64,000 nt of DNA from BOKV01 sp041987205 (GTDB taxonomy: Bacteria > Pseudomonadota > Alphaproteobacteria > Rhizobiales > Rhizobiaceae). The DNA lies in NCBI GenBank assembly GCA_041987205.1, contig JBHIWX010000002.1, positions 1 to 64,000 of the forward strand. The letters are read 5' to 3'. Below, piece after piece: positions 1 through 8,654 of this stretch; within the stretch, counting starts at the first letter, position 1, and every line of letters begins with the position of its first letter. Both the position numbers and the translations under genes were made by a program. A model generated the notes under the pieces. That model saw nothing but the letters and a program-made list of their open reading frames with translations. It was not told the origin of the DNA and searched no databases.

Positions 1-975
1 ATCCCGGGTACGGAAACCTGCATCAAGTTCAGCGGCGACGTCCGCATTCAGTACGGTGCAACCCACTATCATGATGGCGACGGTTCCTACACTGCAGGTT
101 CTTACGCGCTGAGCGGCACGACCGGCAGCGTTGTTTTCACCCCTGCTGGCTACGACGACACGTCGCTGCATGAGTGGAACTACCGCGCTCGTCTGAACGT
201 CTACGCCAACAACGAGACCGAGTACGGCACGCTTGCTTCGCGCATTCGTTTCGTCGCGGCTTCTTCCGAAGGCGGTCACAACGACCTCGTGTCGGTAACC
301 GAAGGTCCGGGCTCGGCCAACACCGTCGTCGACTGGGCGGTCATCAGCCTCGCCGGCTTCCGCGTCGGTTTCGCTGACAACTACTGGACGACTGCTGGTT
401 CGTACGGCTACTACAACGCCCGTTTCGACGGCCCGTACAGCTTCCGCAACGGCCTGTTCTTCGATTACACCTATGCCGCCAATGGCTGGACGGCCACGGT
501 CGGTGTCGAAGACGGCAACACCTCGGGTGAATCCGGTCAGCCGGACGTCTACGCCGGTGTGACCTACTCCGGTAGCGGCTGGTACCTCGCCGGTATCTAC
601 TACTACGACTCTTCGGCCGGCGACGGCGCCTGGAAGGTTCGTGCGGACTACGACTTCGGCACCAACGGCTTCGCCCTCGGTGGCTGGTACATGTCCGACG
701 ATGGCAAGACCGACTACGTAAAGGGTCACGCCTTCGGCATCACCGCCAAGATGAACCTGACCGACAACATGACCCTGTTCGGTGGTTATGGCGTCTATGA
801 CGACACGTTCACCGCTGCCGGTTCCGACCTGGACTACCAGACCTGGACCGCAGGTATCTCCTGGAACATCGTTCCGGGCCTGCTGATCCAGCCGGAATAC
901 ACGGCAACGGCATTCGACAACGAGAACGGCACGACGGTCCGCAACTACGGCCGCTGGTCCCTGCGAATCGTCTGA
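1..975 (+). CDS. Outer-membrane porin, Rhizobiales Omp2b/RopA type (3' part; 5' end outside window)
   Basis: The frame is open from base 1 to TGA at 973-975, giving 324 residues of a larger protein cut by the window edge. Near the edge it reads GTETCIKFSGDVRIQYG, which resembles the start of the mature barrel in the Porin_2 family. The rest is Gly-, Tyr-, Asp- and Asn-rich with alternating aromatic residues, as in transmembrane beta strands. Family knowledge: trimeric general-diffusion channels of the outer membrane. Oddity: the chain ends ...GRWSLRIV, whereas porins of this family usually end in Phe, the residue read by the BAM assembly machinery. A perfect intrinsic terminator follows, so this is the last gene of its transcript. 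Confidence 0.9.
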   Translation: MPGTETCIKFSGDVRIQYGATHYHDGDGSYTAGSYALSGTTGSVVFTPAGYDDTSLHEWNYRARLNVYANNETEYGTLASRIRFVAASSEGGHNDLVSVTEGPGSANTVVDWAVISLAGFRVGFADNYWTTAGSYGYYNARFDGPYSFRNGLFFDYTYAANGWTATVGVEDGNTSGESGQPDVYAGVTYSGSGWYLAGIYYYDSSAGDGAWKVRADYDFGTNGFALGGWYMSDDGKTDYVKGHAFGITAKMNLTDNMTLFGGYGVYDDTFTAAGSDLDYQTWTAGISWNIVPGLLIQPEYTATAFDNENGTTVRNYGRWSLRIV

Positions 976-994
976 TTAGACAGAGCTACAGGTT

Positions 995-1027
995 GAGGCC
1001 CGGGGAAACCCGGGCCTCTTCTTTTTT
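995..1027 (+). terminator. Rho-independent terminator of the porin gene
   Basis: Perfect 10-bp GC-rich stem (GAGGCCCGGG, 995-1004, with CCCGGGCCTC, 1009-1018) closed by a GAAA tetraloop and followed by TTCTTTTTTG. It lies 20 bases after the porin stop codon. Confidence 0.95.
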
Positions 1028-1041
1028 GTCCGGGAGCTTTT

Positions 1042-1080
1042 CGTTGCCCGCGAAGGTCTCACCACGCTGTGCGGGCAACG
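1042..1080. repeat. 10-bp inverted repeat in the porin-ompA gap
   Basis: CGTTGCCCGC (1042-1051) is repeated inverted as GCGGGCAACG (1071-1080) around a 19-base spacer. No T-run follows on either strand, so it is not a simple terminator. The 976-1294 gap (319 bases) otherwise holds only the porin terminator and the leader of the next gene; I see no clear promoter in it. Confidence 0.5.
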
Positions 1081-1294
1081 CGGTGCAACAGGCCATGGCC
1101 CGTCTTCTCGAACGGGCTACCATTCCCCGAACCATTTGATAGACTTTCCCGAACATCCGAATCGGGGGCGCGACAAGGATCGTGCGCAGGCGTGAACACG
1201 TCCGGCGCTCGATACCGGCATCGCTTGACCGGCAGACGCATGTCGATGCGACCGGTTGGCGGCATGACCTGCGTCCTGGAGGGCTCGAAACGCG

Positions 1295-3058
1295 ATGTTC
1301 GTCTGGAAAAGCTGGATCATACCCGGAGTGGTCACGGTTGTGCTGCTCACCGTGGCATCCGCCTTCCTGTTCAAGGACAGGGTCGAAAGCGATCTTTCGG
1401 CAAGAGTTGGCGAGATACTCGAAGCCCGCCATGGCTGGGCAGGGGTAGAAGCCGACGGCCGGGATGTCGTCTTGAGCGGCACGGCGCCGTCCGAAGCGGC
1501 AAGTGCCGATGCGCTCAAACTGACCCGGCAGGTCCGCGGTGTTCGCACAGCGCATTCGGACGCCGAATTGCTCGCGCTCGAGTCTCCCTATCGCCTCAGC
1601 ATTACGCACGCCGGCAGGACCGTGACGATGGAAGGCTTTGTGCCCGATGAGGCGACACGCGCCTCGATCCGTTCCATCCTTGCGGCATCGGTGCCGGAGA
1701 GCGCGTTCGACGACCGTCTGGCGCTTGCCCGAGGTGCGCCGGAGCATTTCCTGCCGCTCGTGGGGTATGCCGCAGCACAGCTGGCCGGCCTTGGCGATGC
1801 AAGGATCGAACTGGCGGATGCACGCCTTTCGATCAAGGGCACGGCCACATCACCTCGCGCCTATGATAATGTGCTGGACGCGCTGGAGGCAGGGCTGCCC
1901 GGAGGGGAACTCGCTGAAGCGGACATCGCGCCGCCCCGGGTTTCGCCCTTCGTCTGGAACCTGTCGCGCAAGGGGCAAACCGTAGCACTATCCGGGCATG
2001 CCCCGTCGCGCGAGGCGCGGGCGGGCATCATCGCTGACCTGCGCGACATTCTCACTGACGAGCAACTCGAGAATCACCTGGAAATCGCGTCCGGACTTGA
2101 GGAAGGCGTCGACTGGCAGGCTGCCACCGTCTTCCTGGGGCAACAATTGTCACACTTCGCCAACGCATCCGTTACGGTGAGCGATCATGTCGTCACGCTG
2201 GAGGGTGAAGCTGCCGATCCGGAGGCTTTCGCTGCGCTGGTCGCCGCCTTCGACCGTGACCTGCCGGCCGGTCTCACGCTAGCCTCGGCCGACATAAGTC
2301 GGCCGATTGTCGATCCCTACACCTGGTCGATCCATATTGCCGAAGACGGGACTGCCGAACTGGGCGGTTACGTGCCGGGCAGCGCGTTCGCCGAGAAATT
2401 GACAGAGGCGCTGCGTGCCCAGTTCGGGCAGGACGTCCGGATCCGGAACGACCTGCAGGTCGCGTCCGGCGCGCCGCAGGGGTTCGAGCAGGCCGTGCTC
2501 GCCGTGATCGGTACCGCCGGCCGGTTGACCGACATGGAGGCCTCGTTCTCCGGCGACAGGATCGTCGTCGGCGGGCAGGCGCTGACCGGCACCGCCGCCA
2601 ACGAGACGCGCAATCGTATCGCCACGGCGCTTCCGCCGGGATTTGAACTGCAGGCCAATATCGAAATGCTTGCCCCCGGTGCGGCACTGACGGCGCAGGA
2701 CTGTCAGGCCGGCCTGTCGACCGAGCTGCGGCGTGCCTCGATCCTGTTCGAGACCGGTTCTTCGGACATCAGGGGCGAGTCGCTGGGCCTGCTCGATCGG
2801 TTGGCCTTCATCCTGCGTCGTTGCCCGGACACCTATTTCGAGATTGGCGGCCATACGGATGCCGAAGGGACCGAGGAAGCCAATCTGGCGCTCAGCACGG
2901 CGCGCGCCCGCGCGGTGGTCGAGCGTCTCGTGCGTTCCGGGGTGCGCTACAGCCGCGTCTTCGCCAAGGGCTACGGCGAAAGCCTTCCCGTCGCCGACAA
3001 CGCCACGCCGGAGGGCAGGGCGCGCAATCGGCGGATCGAGTTTCGTATCGTCCAGTAG
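1295..3058 (+). CDS. OmpA-family protein with three internal BON-like repeats
   Basis: 587 residues; ATG with GGAGGG 12 bases upstream. One N-terminal membrane segment (about 8-25) is followed by a first BON-like unit and then three tandem repeats of about 120 residues (98-217, 218-340, 341-463). Each repeat opens with a similar strand (SPYRLSI, SPFVWNL, DPYTWSI). The C-terminal 124 residues form an OmpA peptidoglycan-binding domain: FETGSSDI, GHTDAEGT, and NRRIEF with the conserved Arg. Inference: anchored in the inner membrane, spanning the periplasm and holding peptidoglycan. It is followed at 47 bases by two small genes that are probably co-transcribed. The repeats are seen directly; the BON assignment rests on their beta-alpha-beta look. 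Confidence 0.85.
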   Translation: MFVWKSWIIPGVVTVVLLTVASAFLFKDRVESDLSARVGEILEARHGWAGVEADGRDVVLSGTAPSEAASADALKLTRQVRGVRTAHSDAELLALESPYRLSITHAGRTVTMEGFVPDEATRASIRSILAASVPESAFDDRLALARGAPEHFLPLVGYAAAQLAGLGDARIELADARLSIKGTATSPRAYDNVLDALEAGLPGGELAEADIAPPRVSPFVWNLSRKGQTVALSGHAPSREARAGIIADLRDILTDEQLENHLEIASGLEEGVDWQAATVFLGQQLSHFANASVTVSDHVVTLEGEAADPEAFAALVAAFDRDLPAGLTLASADISRPIVDPYTWSIHIAEDGTAELGGYVPGSAFAEKLTEALRAQFGQDVRIRNDLQVASGAPQGFEQAVLAVIGTAGRLTDMEASFSGDRIVVGGQALTGTAANETRNRIATALPPGFELQANIEMLAPGAALTAQDCQAGLSTELRRASILFETGSSDIRGESLGLLDRLAFILRRCPDTYFEIGGHTDAEGTEEANLALSTARARAVVERLVRSGVRYSRVFAKGYGESLPVADNATPEGRARNRRIEFRIVQ

Positions 3059-3105
3059 AACCAATCGGTCCCGGACACTCGCAGTTGAAACAGGAGGAAG
3101 ACGAC

Positions 3106-3219
3106 ATGCTTTATCTGGCCGGACAGATCGCCTGGCTGCTTTTCCTGTCGCTGGTGATCGGCATCGCCGTCGGCTGGTTCACCGCGCATCGCGTGCGGCA
3201 GGCGGAGGAGGCGTCATGA
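3106..3219 (+). CDS. 37-residue single-pass membrane peptide
   Basis: Starts at ATG 3106, seven bases after a strong AGGAGGAAG ribosome site, and encodes a hydrophobic helix (residues 3-26) followed by a short basic/acidic tail HRVRQAEEAS. Its stop overlaps the next start (ATGA at 3216-3219), so the two are translationally coupled. The gene is shorter than common gene-calling cut-offs and could be missed. Function unknown; the position suggests a membrane partner of the OmpA-like or HHH protein. Confidence 0.75.
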   Translation: MLYLAGQIAWLLFLSLVIGIAVGWFTAHRVRQAEEAS

Positions 3220-3746
3220 TCGCGTTCCTGGCGCAGACCGCGTTCCTGTTGGCGCTTGCCTTCGTCCTGGGCTGTTCACTCGGCGCGCTGGCCTATCGCA
3301 GTTTCGGCGAGGGCTTCGACGGCACGATCCCGATGCTGTCATGGCGCGGGCCGTCGCCTTCTCTGGAAGGGCCGCCACCCCGGGCGCGACTTGGCATGCG
3401 TCCACGGGCGGCGCGCAAGGCCTCTCCGCAAAAGGGGGAACGGGCCAAGAGAGAACAGGCGAGGGAAGAGCCGGCAGGCGAGGCGCCGGCGCCTGACGAT
3501 CTGAAGAAGATACGCGGCATCGGCCGGCAGATCGAAATCAGGCTGCACAATCTCGGCATTCACAGCTTCGCCCAGATCGCGGCATGGAATGCAGCCGACC
3601 GCAAGGAGTGGGGCGGCAAGCTTGCCTTTCCGGGACGCATCGAACGCGAAGACTGGGTCGGCCAGGCGAAGAAACTGGCGCGCGGCAAGGAAACCCGTTT
3701 CTCGCGCAGGGTGGCGCGCGGCGAAGTGCCGTCGAGCGAGGGATAG
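3216..3746 (+). CDS. Membrane-anchored helix-hairpin-helix protein
   Basis: 176 residues starting at an ATG that overlaps the previous stop. An N-terminal hydrophobic segment (about 4-26) is followed by a Pro/Arg/Lys-rich linker. The C-terminal domain (about 97-165) reads DDLKKIRGIGRQIEIRLHNLGI...FAQIAAWN...FPGRIEREDWVGQAKKLA. This is the helix-hairpin-helix module also found as a C-terminal extension of alphaproteobacterial NADH dehydrogenase subunit E (NuoE) and ribosomal L21-like proteins; GIGxxI is the hairpin. Family knowledge links the module to nucleic-acid or protein binding. What it does at the membrane is unknown. Confidence 0.7.
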   Translation: MIAFLAQTAFLLALAFVLGCSLGALAYRSFGEGFDGTIPMLSWRGPSPSLEGPPPRARLGMRPRAARKASPQKGERAKREQAREEPAGEAPAPDDLKKIRGIGRQIEIRLHNLGIHSFAQIAAWNAADRKEWGGKLAFPGRIEREDWVGQAKKLARGKETRFSRRVARGEVPSSEG

Positions 3747-3760
3747 CGGTCGGCCCCTGG

Positions 3761-4660
3761 CTAACCCGCTTCCGCGGCCTCGATGAACGCCGCGATGCGC
3801 TGCGGCAGGTCGCCTGAGCCGAGATCGGGTGCGTGGCCCTGATTGGCGACGGTGATCGAGCGCATCCCGGGATGCGCCGCCTGCATCTTTTCCACCGTCT
3901 CGCGCGACAGCAGGTCGGAGCGCTCGCCCCGGATCGACAGGAGCGGCACCTGTTTCAGGCCGACGAATTGCGGCCACAGAGAGGGCAGGGGGCTGTCGAG
4001 ATCGATCGAGGTCAGCGTCTTCATGAGCTTCGGATCGTAGCGGCGCGCGATCTTGCCGTTCTTCTCCTCGTAGATCTGCCTCGCCTGCTTCTGCCACACC
4101 TCGTCGGAAAGACCCGGAAACTGGCTTTCAGCGATTGTCCTGAGCGCGGTGATCGCGTCGCGCCAGCTGTCATAGTCCCGGCCCTTCTCGACATAGGCAC
4201 GGATGCGCACCAGGCCGCGCGCATCGATCTCCGGGCCGACATCGTTGAGAACGACCGCCTTGAGAAGTGCCGGACGCATTGCCGACAGGATCATCGTGAT
4301 CAGCCCGCCACGAGACGTGCCGATCACGGCCGCTTCGCCGATGCCCGCCGCCGTCGTGCCGGCGAGTACGTCATCGGCCTCGGTCAGCGGATCGTAATGC
4401 TCGTAATCGTCGTCCCAGGCCGACATGCCGCGCCCACGATAGTCGAGGCACAGCACCGGGCGCTTGACCGCCGCCTTGTGGGCGAGATGCATGGCAAGGT
4501 CATGGAAATCGGCGGAATTGCGCGTCAGGCCCGCCAGGCAGACGACCGGCAATACGTCATGATGCTCGAAGCCGTAGCAGCGGCCGGCCAGCCGCAACCC
4601 GTCGGATGCCGAATAGTCGAGGCGCGTCCAGCCTCTCGAATCGTCTTCAGGATCGTACAT
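3761..4660 (-). CDS. Alpha/beta-fold hydrolase
   Basis: 299 residues from the ATG at 4660 (MYDPEDDSRGW). The frame is open further upstream, but the extra sequence is His/Arg-rich and unlike the family. Hydrolase features: oxyanion region CLAGLTRNSADF, CLDYRGRGMS, nucleophile elbow GTSRGG with Ser, acid region SIRGERSDLLS and catalytic His in NQGHAPDL. No signal peptide, so cytoplasmic. The substrate cannot be named; the closest general group is the epoxide-hydrolase/haloperoxidase-like alpha/beta hydrolases. It converges on the HHH gene with 14 bases between stops. The ribosome site is weak. Confidence 0.85.
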   Translation of the reverse strand: MYDPEDDSRGWTRLDYSASDGLRLAGRCYGFEHHDVLPVVCLAGLTRNSADFHDLAMHLAHKAAVKRPVLCLDYRGRGMSAWDDDYEHYDPLTEADDVLAGTTAAGIGEAAVIGTSRGGLITMILSAMRPALLKAVVLNDVGPEIDARGLVRIRAYVEKGRDYDSWRDAITALRTIAESQFPGLSDEVWQKQARQIYEEKNGKIARRYDPKLMKTLTSIDLDSPLPSLWPQFVGLKQVPLLSIRGERSDLLSRETVEKMQAAHPGMRSITVANQGHAPDLGSGDLPQRIAAFIEAAEAG

Positions 4661-4794
4661 GTTCGTTGCGGCCAGGTCGGGGATGGGGCGACTCGAATGT
4701 CTGTGCAGTGTCTCGTGTGGTTCGTGATATGACAAGTGTGTCCGCGCGCAGTGCGTCCCCATGCCCTATGGGTATTGCCGGCATTGATCCGATG

Positions 4795-4808
4795 TTGATG
4801 TCGATCAA
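4795..4808 (+). promoter_or_regulatory. Perfect FNR/FixK-type box (TTGAT-N4-ATCAA)
   Basis: TTGATGTCGATCAA is an exact match to the FNR/FnrN/FixK consensus of alphaproteobacteria. Its centre (4801.5) lies 63 bases before the uspA-like start, so a start site near 4843 would place it at -41.5, the usual position for class II activation. CATGGT near 4831 is a weak -10 at the right distance. Inference: low-oxygen induction of the downstream stress gene. Confidence 0.7.
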
Positions 4809-4864
4809 GGTGGACAGGCCTTCGCGGTCTCATGGTGCGCCGGACCAGAAAGGGAGCAGGTTCG

Positions 4865-5275
4865 ATGTACAAAAAGATATTGGTGCCGGTCGTGTTCGAC
4901 CACGAACCGAATGTCACCGCCGCGATGGAGGTCGCCCAGGCATTGCTTGTGGCCGGCGGGGAGATCACGCTGTTTCACGCCGTCGAGGAAATCCCCGGCT
5001 TCGTCGCGACCCAGTTGCCCTCAGGCACGATCGAACGCAACCTGGAGCTGAGCAAGGCGGAACTCGTCGAGCTTGCAAGATCGGTCGGAAAGGATGTCCG
5101 TTCCGCCGTCGCATCCGGACAGCCGAGCCGCGCCATTCTCGACCATGCCGAGGCGAACGGAGTCGACTGCATCGTCATTGCCTCGCATCGACCGGGGCTT
5201 CAAGACTATCTGCTCGGCTCGACAGCCGCCCGCGTCGTGCGTCACGCCAATTGCGCGGTCCACGTGCTGCGTTGA
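4865..5275 (+). CDS. Universal stress protein, UspA family
   Basis: 136 residues from ATG 4865 (MYKKILVPVVFD), chosen over an upstream ATG because AGGGAG sits at 4851-4856 and the protein then begins at the family's normal N-terminus. Single Usp domain: first strand KKILVPV, HAVEEIPGF, and C-terminal IVIASHRPGLQDYLLGSTAARVVRHANCAVHVLR with the G-2x-G-9x-G(S/T)-type nucleotide-binding pattern (here HRPGLQDYLLGSTA). Cytoplasmic; many members bind ATP and act in energy stress. The perfect FixK/FNR box upstream suggests oxygen-limited expression. Confidence 0.92.
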   Translation: MYKKILVPVVFDHEPNVTAAMEVAQALLVAGGEITLFHAVEEIPGFVATQLPSGTIERNLELSKAELVELARSVGKDVRSAVASGQPSRAILDHAEANGVDCIVIASHRPGLQDYLLGSTAARVVRHANCAVHVLR

Positions 5276-5300
5276 GGAAGCGGCTGGGTTAACTGCCGGC

Positions 5301-7481
5301 TCAGCGCCGGCCGTGCCGCAGATCCCCTACGATGTCGAGCTTCGAATTGGCGATGCGCGCCTTGTAGACCTGATAGTTTTCCATCACCCGCTGCACATAA
5401 TTGCGCGTTTCGGTGAACGGTATGCGTTCCACCCAGTCGACGACCTCCTCGATCGACTTGCCGCGCGGGTCGCCATAAGTGCCGATCCACTCCTTCACCC
5501 GTCCCGGCCCGGCGTTATAGCCGGCGAAGGTAAGGATGTAGGAATTGCCGAAGGTGTCGAGCTGTTCGGAAAGATAGGCTGAGCCGAGCGTCGCATTGTA
5601 GGCAGGGTCGGTTACCAGCCGCTTGCTCGAATATTTCAGGCCGGTCTTCCGTGCCATCATCTTCGCCGTGCCCGGCAGCAATTGCAGCAGGCCCTTGGCA
5701 TTGGCCGGTGAAACGGCACTGATGTTGAAGGCGCTTTCCTGCCGCGCGATGGCGTAGGCGAGCGCCCGACCGGTATCGCCGATGCGCGCCTTGTCGGGAA
5801 TGGCGCCAATCGGCCAGGAGACGGTGTCGACTTCCAGCCCGCGCACATGCGCAATCTTGCCGACCTGCAGCGCCAGCGTGTTGTCGCCGCGCCGTTCCGC
5901 CCGCCAGGCCAGCAGCGCCAGCTCCTCCGGATCGGTGAGCCGGTCGGCGAGTTCGCGATAGATGACGTCGGCGCGCCAGTCGTAACCGGCGGCCTCCAGC
6001 GCGACGATGGCGCGGACATATTCATTCGATTCGAAGCGCGCGCGTGCCGCCGCGCTCGGCGAGGGGCTGCTGACCGGCAGTTTCTGGACGCCCAGCGCCT
6101 GCCCGGCAAGCTGGCCATAATAGGTGCCGGCATGGCGCGCCGCGGCGCGATAGTGCTTGATGCGATCCGCTCCGCCCAGCGCCCGGCCGAGCCAGTAATG
6201 CCCGCGCGCCTGGCTGATCGGCGTCGAGGAGACCGCCAGAATGCGTTCGAAATGCCTGGCTGCCCGCCTCGGATCGTTGAGGAAGCGCAGCGCGAACCAG
6301 CCCGCATGGAACTCGGCTTCCGCCTGCTTGGAGGCGGATTCGGCAGCGTGCTCGGCCGCGACCTTGTAGGCGGTGCGCGCATCGCCCTCGTCGATCAGGC
6401 CGCGCGCCATGATGCGCCGTTCCACCCACCATTCGTCCGGGTTGATCAGCTTTGCCGCGTCACGCGGCGCGTCGGCGATGATCTGCGCGGCCCTTTTGTA
6501 ATTGCCGGCGCGGCGGTGATATTTCATCCGCGCGAACACATAGGCTGCCGTCTTCTTGTCGGCGGCCGGCACTGCTTCCAGCAGGGCGGCGGCTTTCTTG
6601 TCGTTTCGGATCACCGCGGCCCAGGCTTTGGCAAGGCTCGACTGTCCGGCCAGCCCAGCGACGGAAAGGCCGTCATTCACCCGCTCGCGATAGAACATCA
6701 TCGCCATGCGCACGCGATGGTCGTCGCGGGTCAGCGCGTTGCCCACTTCCTTGAGGATCGACTTCTCGCGCGCGTCACTCAGCGCGTCCTCGCGCCAGAA
6801 CGGCGCGATGGCGGCATTGGCTGCCTTGCGGTTGCCGAGCGCCAGATGGGCCTTGGCGAGCAGGATGCCGCCTTCGACACTTTGTGGCGGGGTATTGCCG
6901 AACGCCGCGACGATGGTGCGCGCCGGCGGGTTCTCATTGGCGAGCGCGCGTTCCGAATAGATGCGCATGGCGCGCTGGCCGGGCCAGTCGCGAAGGTCGT
7001 TGGCGATCGCCGCGATCTCGGAGGCCGGAATGTCGGAGAGGCCGGAAAGCGCGATCGACCAGGCGAGCACCTTGCGTTCCAGGCTGCCCGGACGCATGCC
7101 GGCGCGGATCGCCAGCGCCTTGCGCGCATCCTTGCGGCCGATCGAGTCGAGCCCGCTTTTCAGATCGCCCGACATCGGCGCGACCTTGAGCTGGGTCGTG
7201 CCAGCGACTGCCATGGTCGGGTTCTGCGCGACCAGGCGCGAAATCGCCGAGACGGAGGAGACGGTCTGCGCATCCGTGCCGGTGGTCGCCATGAAGGCGA
7301 TCGGGTCCGACGAATAGGCCGGGCGCGGCGTCGGCAGGGGAATCCGGTCGGGTGACGGAACGACGGACGGATCGGCCATGGCCGTGCCCGCGATCTGGAC
7401 GATCAGCGCAGCGGCAACCGTTCCGGCGGTGGTCATTCTGGTTGCGGCCCTGAGCGGCGCCCAAACCTTGAAAGTGTTCAT
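5301..7481 (-). CDS. slt: Soluble lytic murein transglycosylase (Slt70-like)
   Basis: 726 residues from ATG 7481 (MNTFKVW...), giving a plausible signal region up to ...GTAMADPS; an in-frame ATG at 7535 would put 18 residues before it. A long alpha-helical superhelix with paired repeats (about 70-520) precedes a C-terminal SLT catalytic domain: ARQESAFN with the catalytic Glu, SPANAKGLLQLLPGTA, and YNAGPGRVKEW. It cleaves the MurNAc-GlcNAc bond of peptidoglycan with 1,6-anhydro formation in the periplasm. Convergent with the stress gene; divergent from dapA across 263 bases. The 5' leader carries an 18-bp perfect palindrome. Confidence 0.93.
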   Translation of the reverse strand: MNTFKVWAPLRAATRMTTAGTVAAALIVQIAGTAMADPSVVPSPDRIPLPTPRPAYSSDPIAFMATTGTDAQTVSSVSAISRLVAQNPTMAVAGTTQLKVAPMSGDLKSGLDSIGRKDARKALAIRAGMRPGSLERKVLAWSIALSGLSDIPASEIAAIANDLRDWPGQRAMRIYSERALANENPPARTIVAAFGNTPPQSVEGGILLAKAHLALGNRKAANAAIAPFWREDALSDAREKSILKEVGNALTRDDHRVRMAMMFYRERVNDGLSVAGLAGQSSLAKAWAAVIRNDKKAAALLEAVPAADKKTAAYVFARMKYHRRAGNYKRAAQIIADAPRDAAKLINPDEWWVERRIMARGLIDEGDARTAYKVAAEHAAESASKQAEAEFHAGWFALRFLNDPRRAARHFERILAVSSTPISQARGHYWLGRALGGADRIKHYRAAARHAGTYYGQLAGQALGVQKLPVSSPSPSAAARARFESNEYVRAIVALEAAGYDWRADVIYRELADRLTDPEELALLAWRAERRGDNTLALQVGKIAHVRGLEVDTVSWPIGAIPDKARIGDTGRALAYAIARQESAFNISAVSPANAKGLLQLLPGTAKMMARKTGLKYSSKRLVTDPAYNATLGSAYLSEQLDTFGNSYILTFAGYNAGPGRVKEWIGTYGDPRGKSIEEVVDWVERIPFTETRNYVQRVMENYQVYKARIANSKLDIVGDLRHGRR

Positions 7482-7490
7482 GAAAGCATC

Positions 7491-7508
7491 GACCGGTTCG
7501 AACCGGTC
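7491..7508. promoter_or_regulatory. 18-bp perfect palindrome just upstream of slt
   Basis: GACCGGTTCGAACCGGTC ends nine bases before the chosen slt start codon on the minus strand, where a ribosome site would lie. It could be a protein-binding site or an mRNA hairpin limiting translation. If slt instead starts at 7535, it would lie inside the coding region (codons for RFEPV). Confidence 0.45.
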
Positions 7509-7744
7509 CCTTATTCGCGCGAAATGCAGCCCCATTGAGGCAATATCGTCCGAATCGATGAAACGCAGGTTAACGAAAGCTTATCGGAGCGACAAAATTT
7601 GTCATCGTTTCGCGTCGGCGCGGGCGGGCGATCTGCTTGCGGATTGACCGGCCCGCCGTTATGGTCGCCGCTCGCTGACCGGGTGCTCGCGCGACCGGCA
7701 GGGATTGTTGCGGTTACCGGTTCTGGTCACTGGGGAATTCAGGC

Positions 7745-8638
7745 ATGAATATCGCTGCCTTCAAAGGGTCGATGCCGGCGCTGATCACGCCGTTCACGAG
7801 CGACGGCACCTTCGACGAAAAAGCGTTCCGCACCTTCGTGGAATGGCAGATCGAGGAAGGCAGTCACGGTCTGGTACCGGTCGGCACGACCGGTGAATCG
7901 CCGACACTGAGCCATGACGAGCACAAGCGGGTCGTGGAGATCACCATCGAGGTGGCGCGCGGCCGCGTGCCGGTCATTGCGGGCGCCGGTTCCAACAACA
8001 CCGCCGAGGCGATCGACCTCGCCCGTCACGCCGAAAAGGCCGGCGCCGACGCCGTGCTCGTCGTAACGCCCTATTACAACAAGCCGAGCCAGCGCGGCCT
8101 GAAGGCGCATTTTGCCGCCATCGCCGAAGCGATCGACCTGCCGATCTTCATCTACAACATCCCGCCGCGTTCGATCATCGACATGGTGCCGGAGACGATG
8201 GCCGAACTGGCGCATGGCCATGCCAACATCGTCGGCGTCAAGGACGCGACGGCGAACCTTGCCCGGGCCACCGAACAGCGTCGCCTGTGCGGCGAGGATT
8301 TCGTCCAGCTCTCCGGCGAGGACATCACTGCGCTCGGCTTCATGGCCCATGGCGGGGTCGGCTGCATCTCGGTGACGGCCAATGTCGCGCCGCGCCTGTG
8401 CGCGCAATTCCAGGAGGCCTGCCTTGCCGGCCGTTTCGACGAGGCGCTGAAGCTTCAGGACCAGCTCGGCCCCCTGCACAAGGCGCTGTTCATCGAGCCG
8501 AATCCGGCGGGACCGAAATATGCGCTCAGCGTGCTCGGCAAGATCGAGGAACATGTTCGCTCGCCGATGGTTACGCTTGAGGAAAACACGAGGTCGGCGA
8601 TCCGCGACGCCATGGTTCATGCCGGCCTGATCAACTGA
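7745..8638 (+). CDS. dapA: 4-hydroxy-tetrahydrodipicolinate synthase
   Basis: 297 residues, full length. Condenses pyruvate with aspartate semialdehyde in lysine/diaminopimelate synthesis; cytoplasmic TIM barrel. Visible: GTTGES with the Thr pair (48-49), VVTPYYNKP, catalytic Tyr137 in IYNIPPRS, and the Schiff-base Lys166 in VGVKDAT. GGGGAATTC precedes the ATG. smpB follows at 16 bases, the common rhizobial order. Confidence 0.97.
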   Translation: MNIAAFKGSMPALITPFTSDGTFDEKAFRTFVEWQIEEGSHGLVPVGTTGESPTLSHDEHKRVVEITIEVARGRVPVIAGAGSNNTAEAIDLARHAEKAGADAVLVVTPYYNKPSQRGLKAHFAAIAEAIDLPIFIYNIPPRSIIDMVPETMAELAHGHANIVGVKDATANLARATEQRRLCGEDFVQLSGEDITALGFMAHGGVGCISVTANVAPRLCAQFQEACLAGRFDEALKLQDQLGPLHKALFIEPNPAGPKYALSVLGKIEEHVRSPMVTLEENTRSAIRDAMVHAGLIN

Positions 8639-8654
8639 CCGATCGGGAAGATGC

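Noticed and set aside
1042..1080. Second porin terminator
   Set aside because: 19-base loop and no T-run; the true terminator is at 995-1027.
986..1747. Long minus-strand open frame antisense to the OmpA-like gene
   Set aside because: Arg/Gly/His-rich shadow with no family features; the plus strand holds a clear protein with repeats and an OmpA domain.
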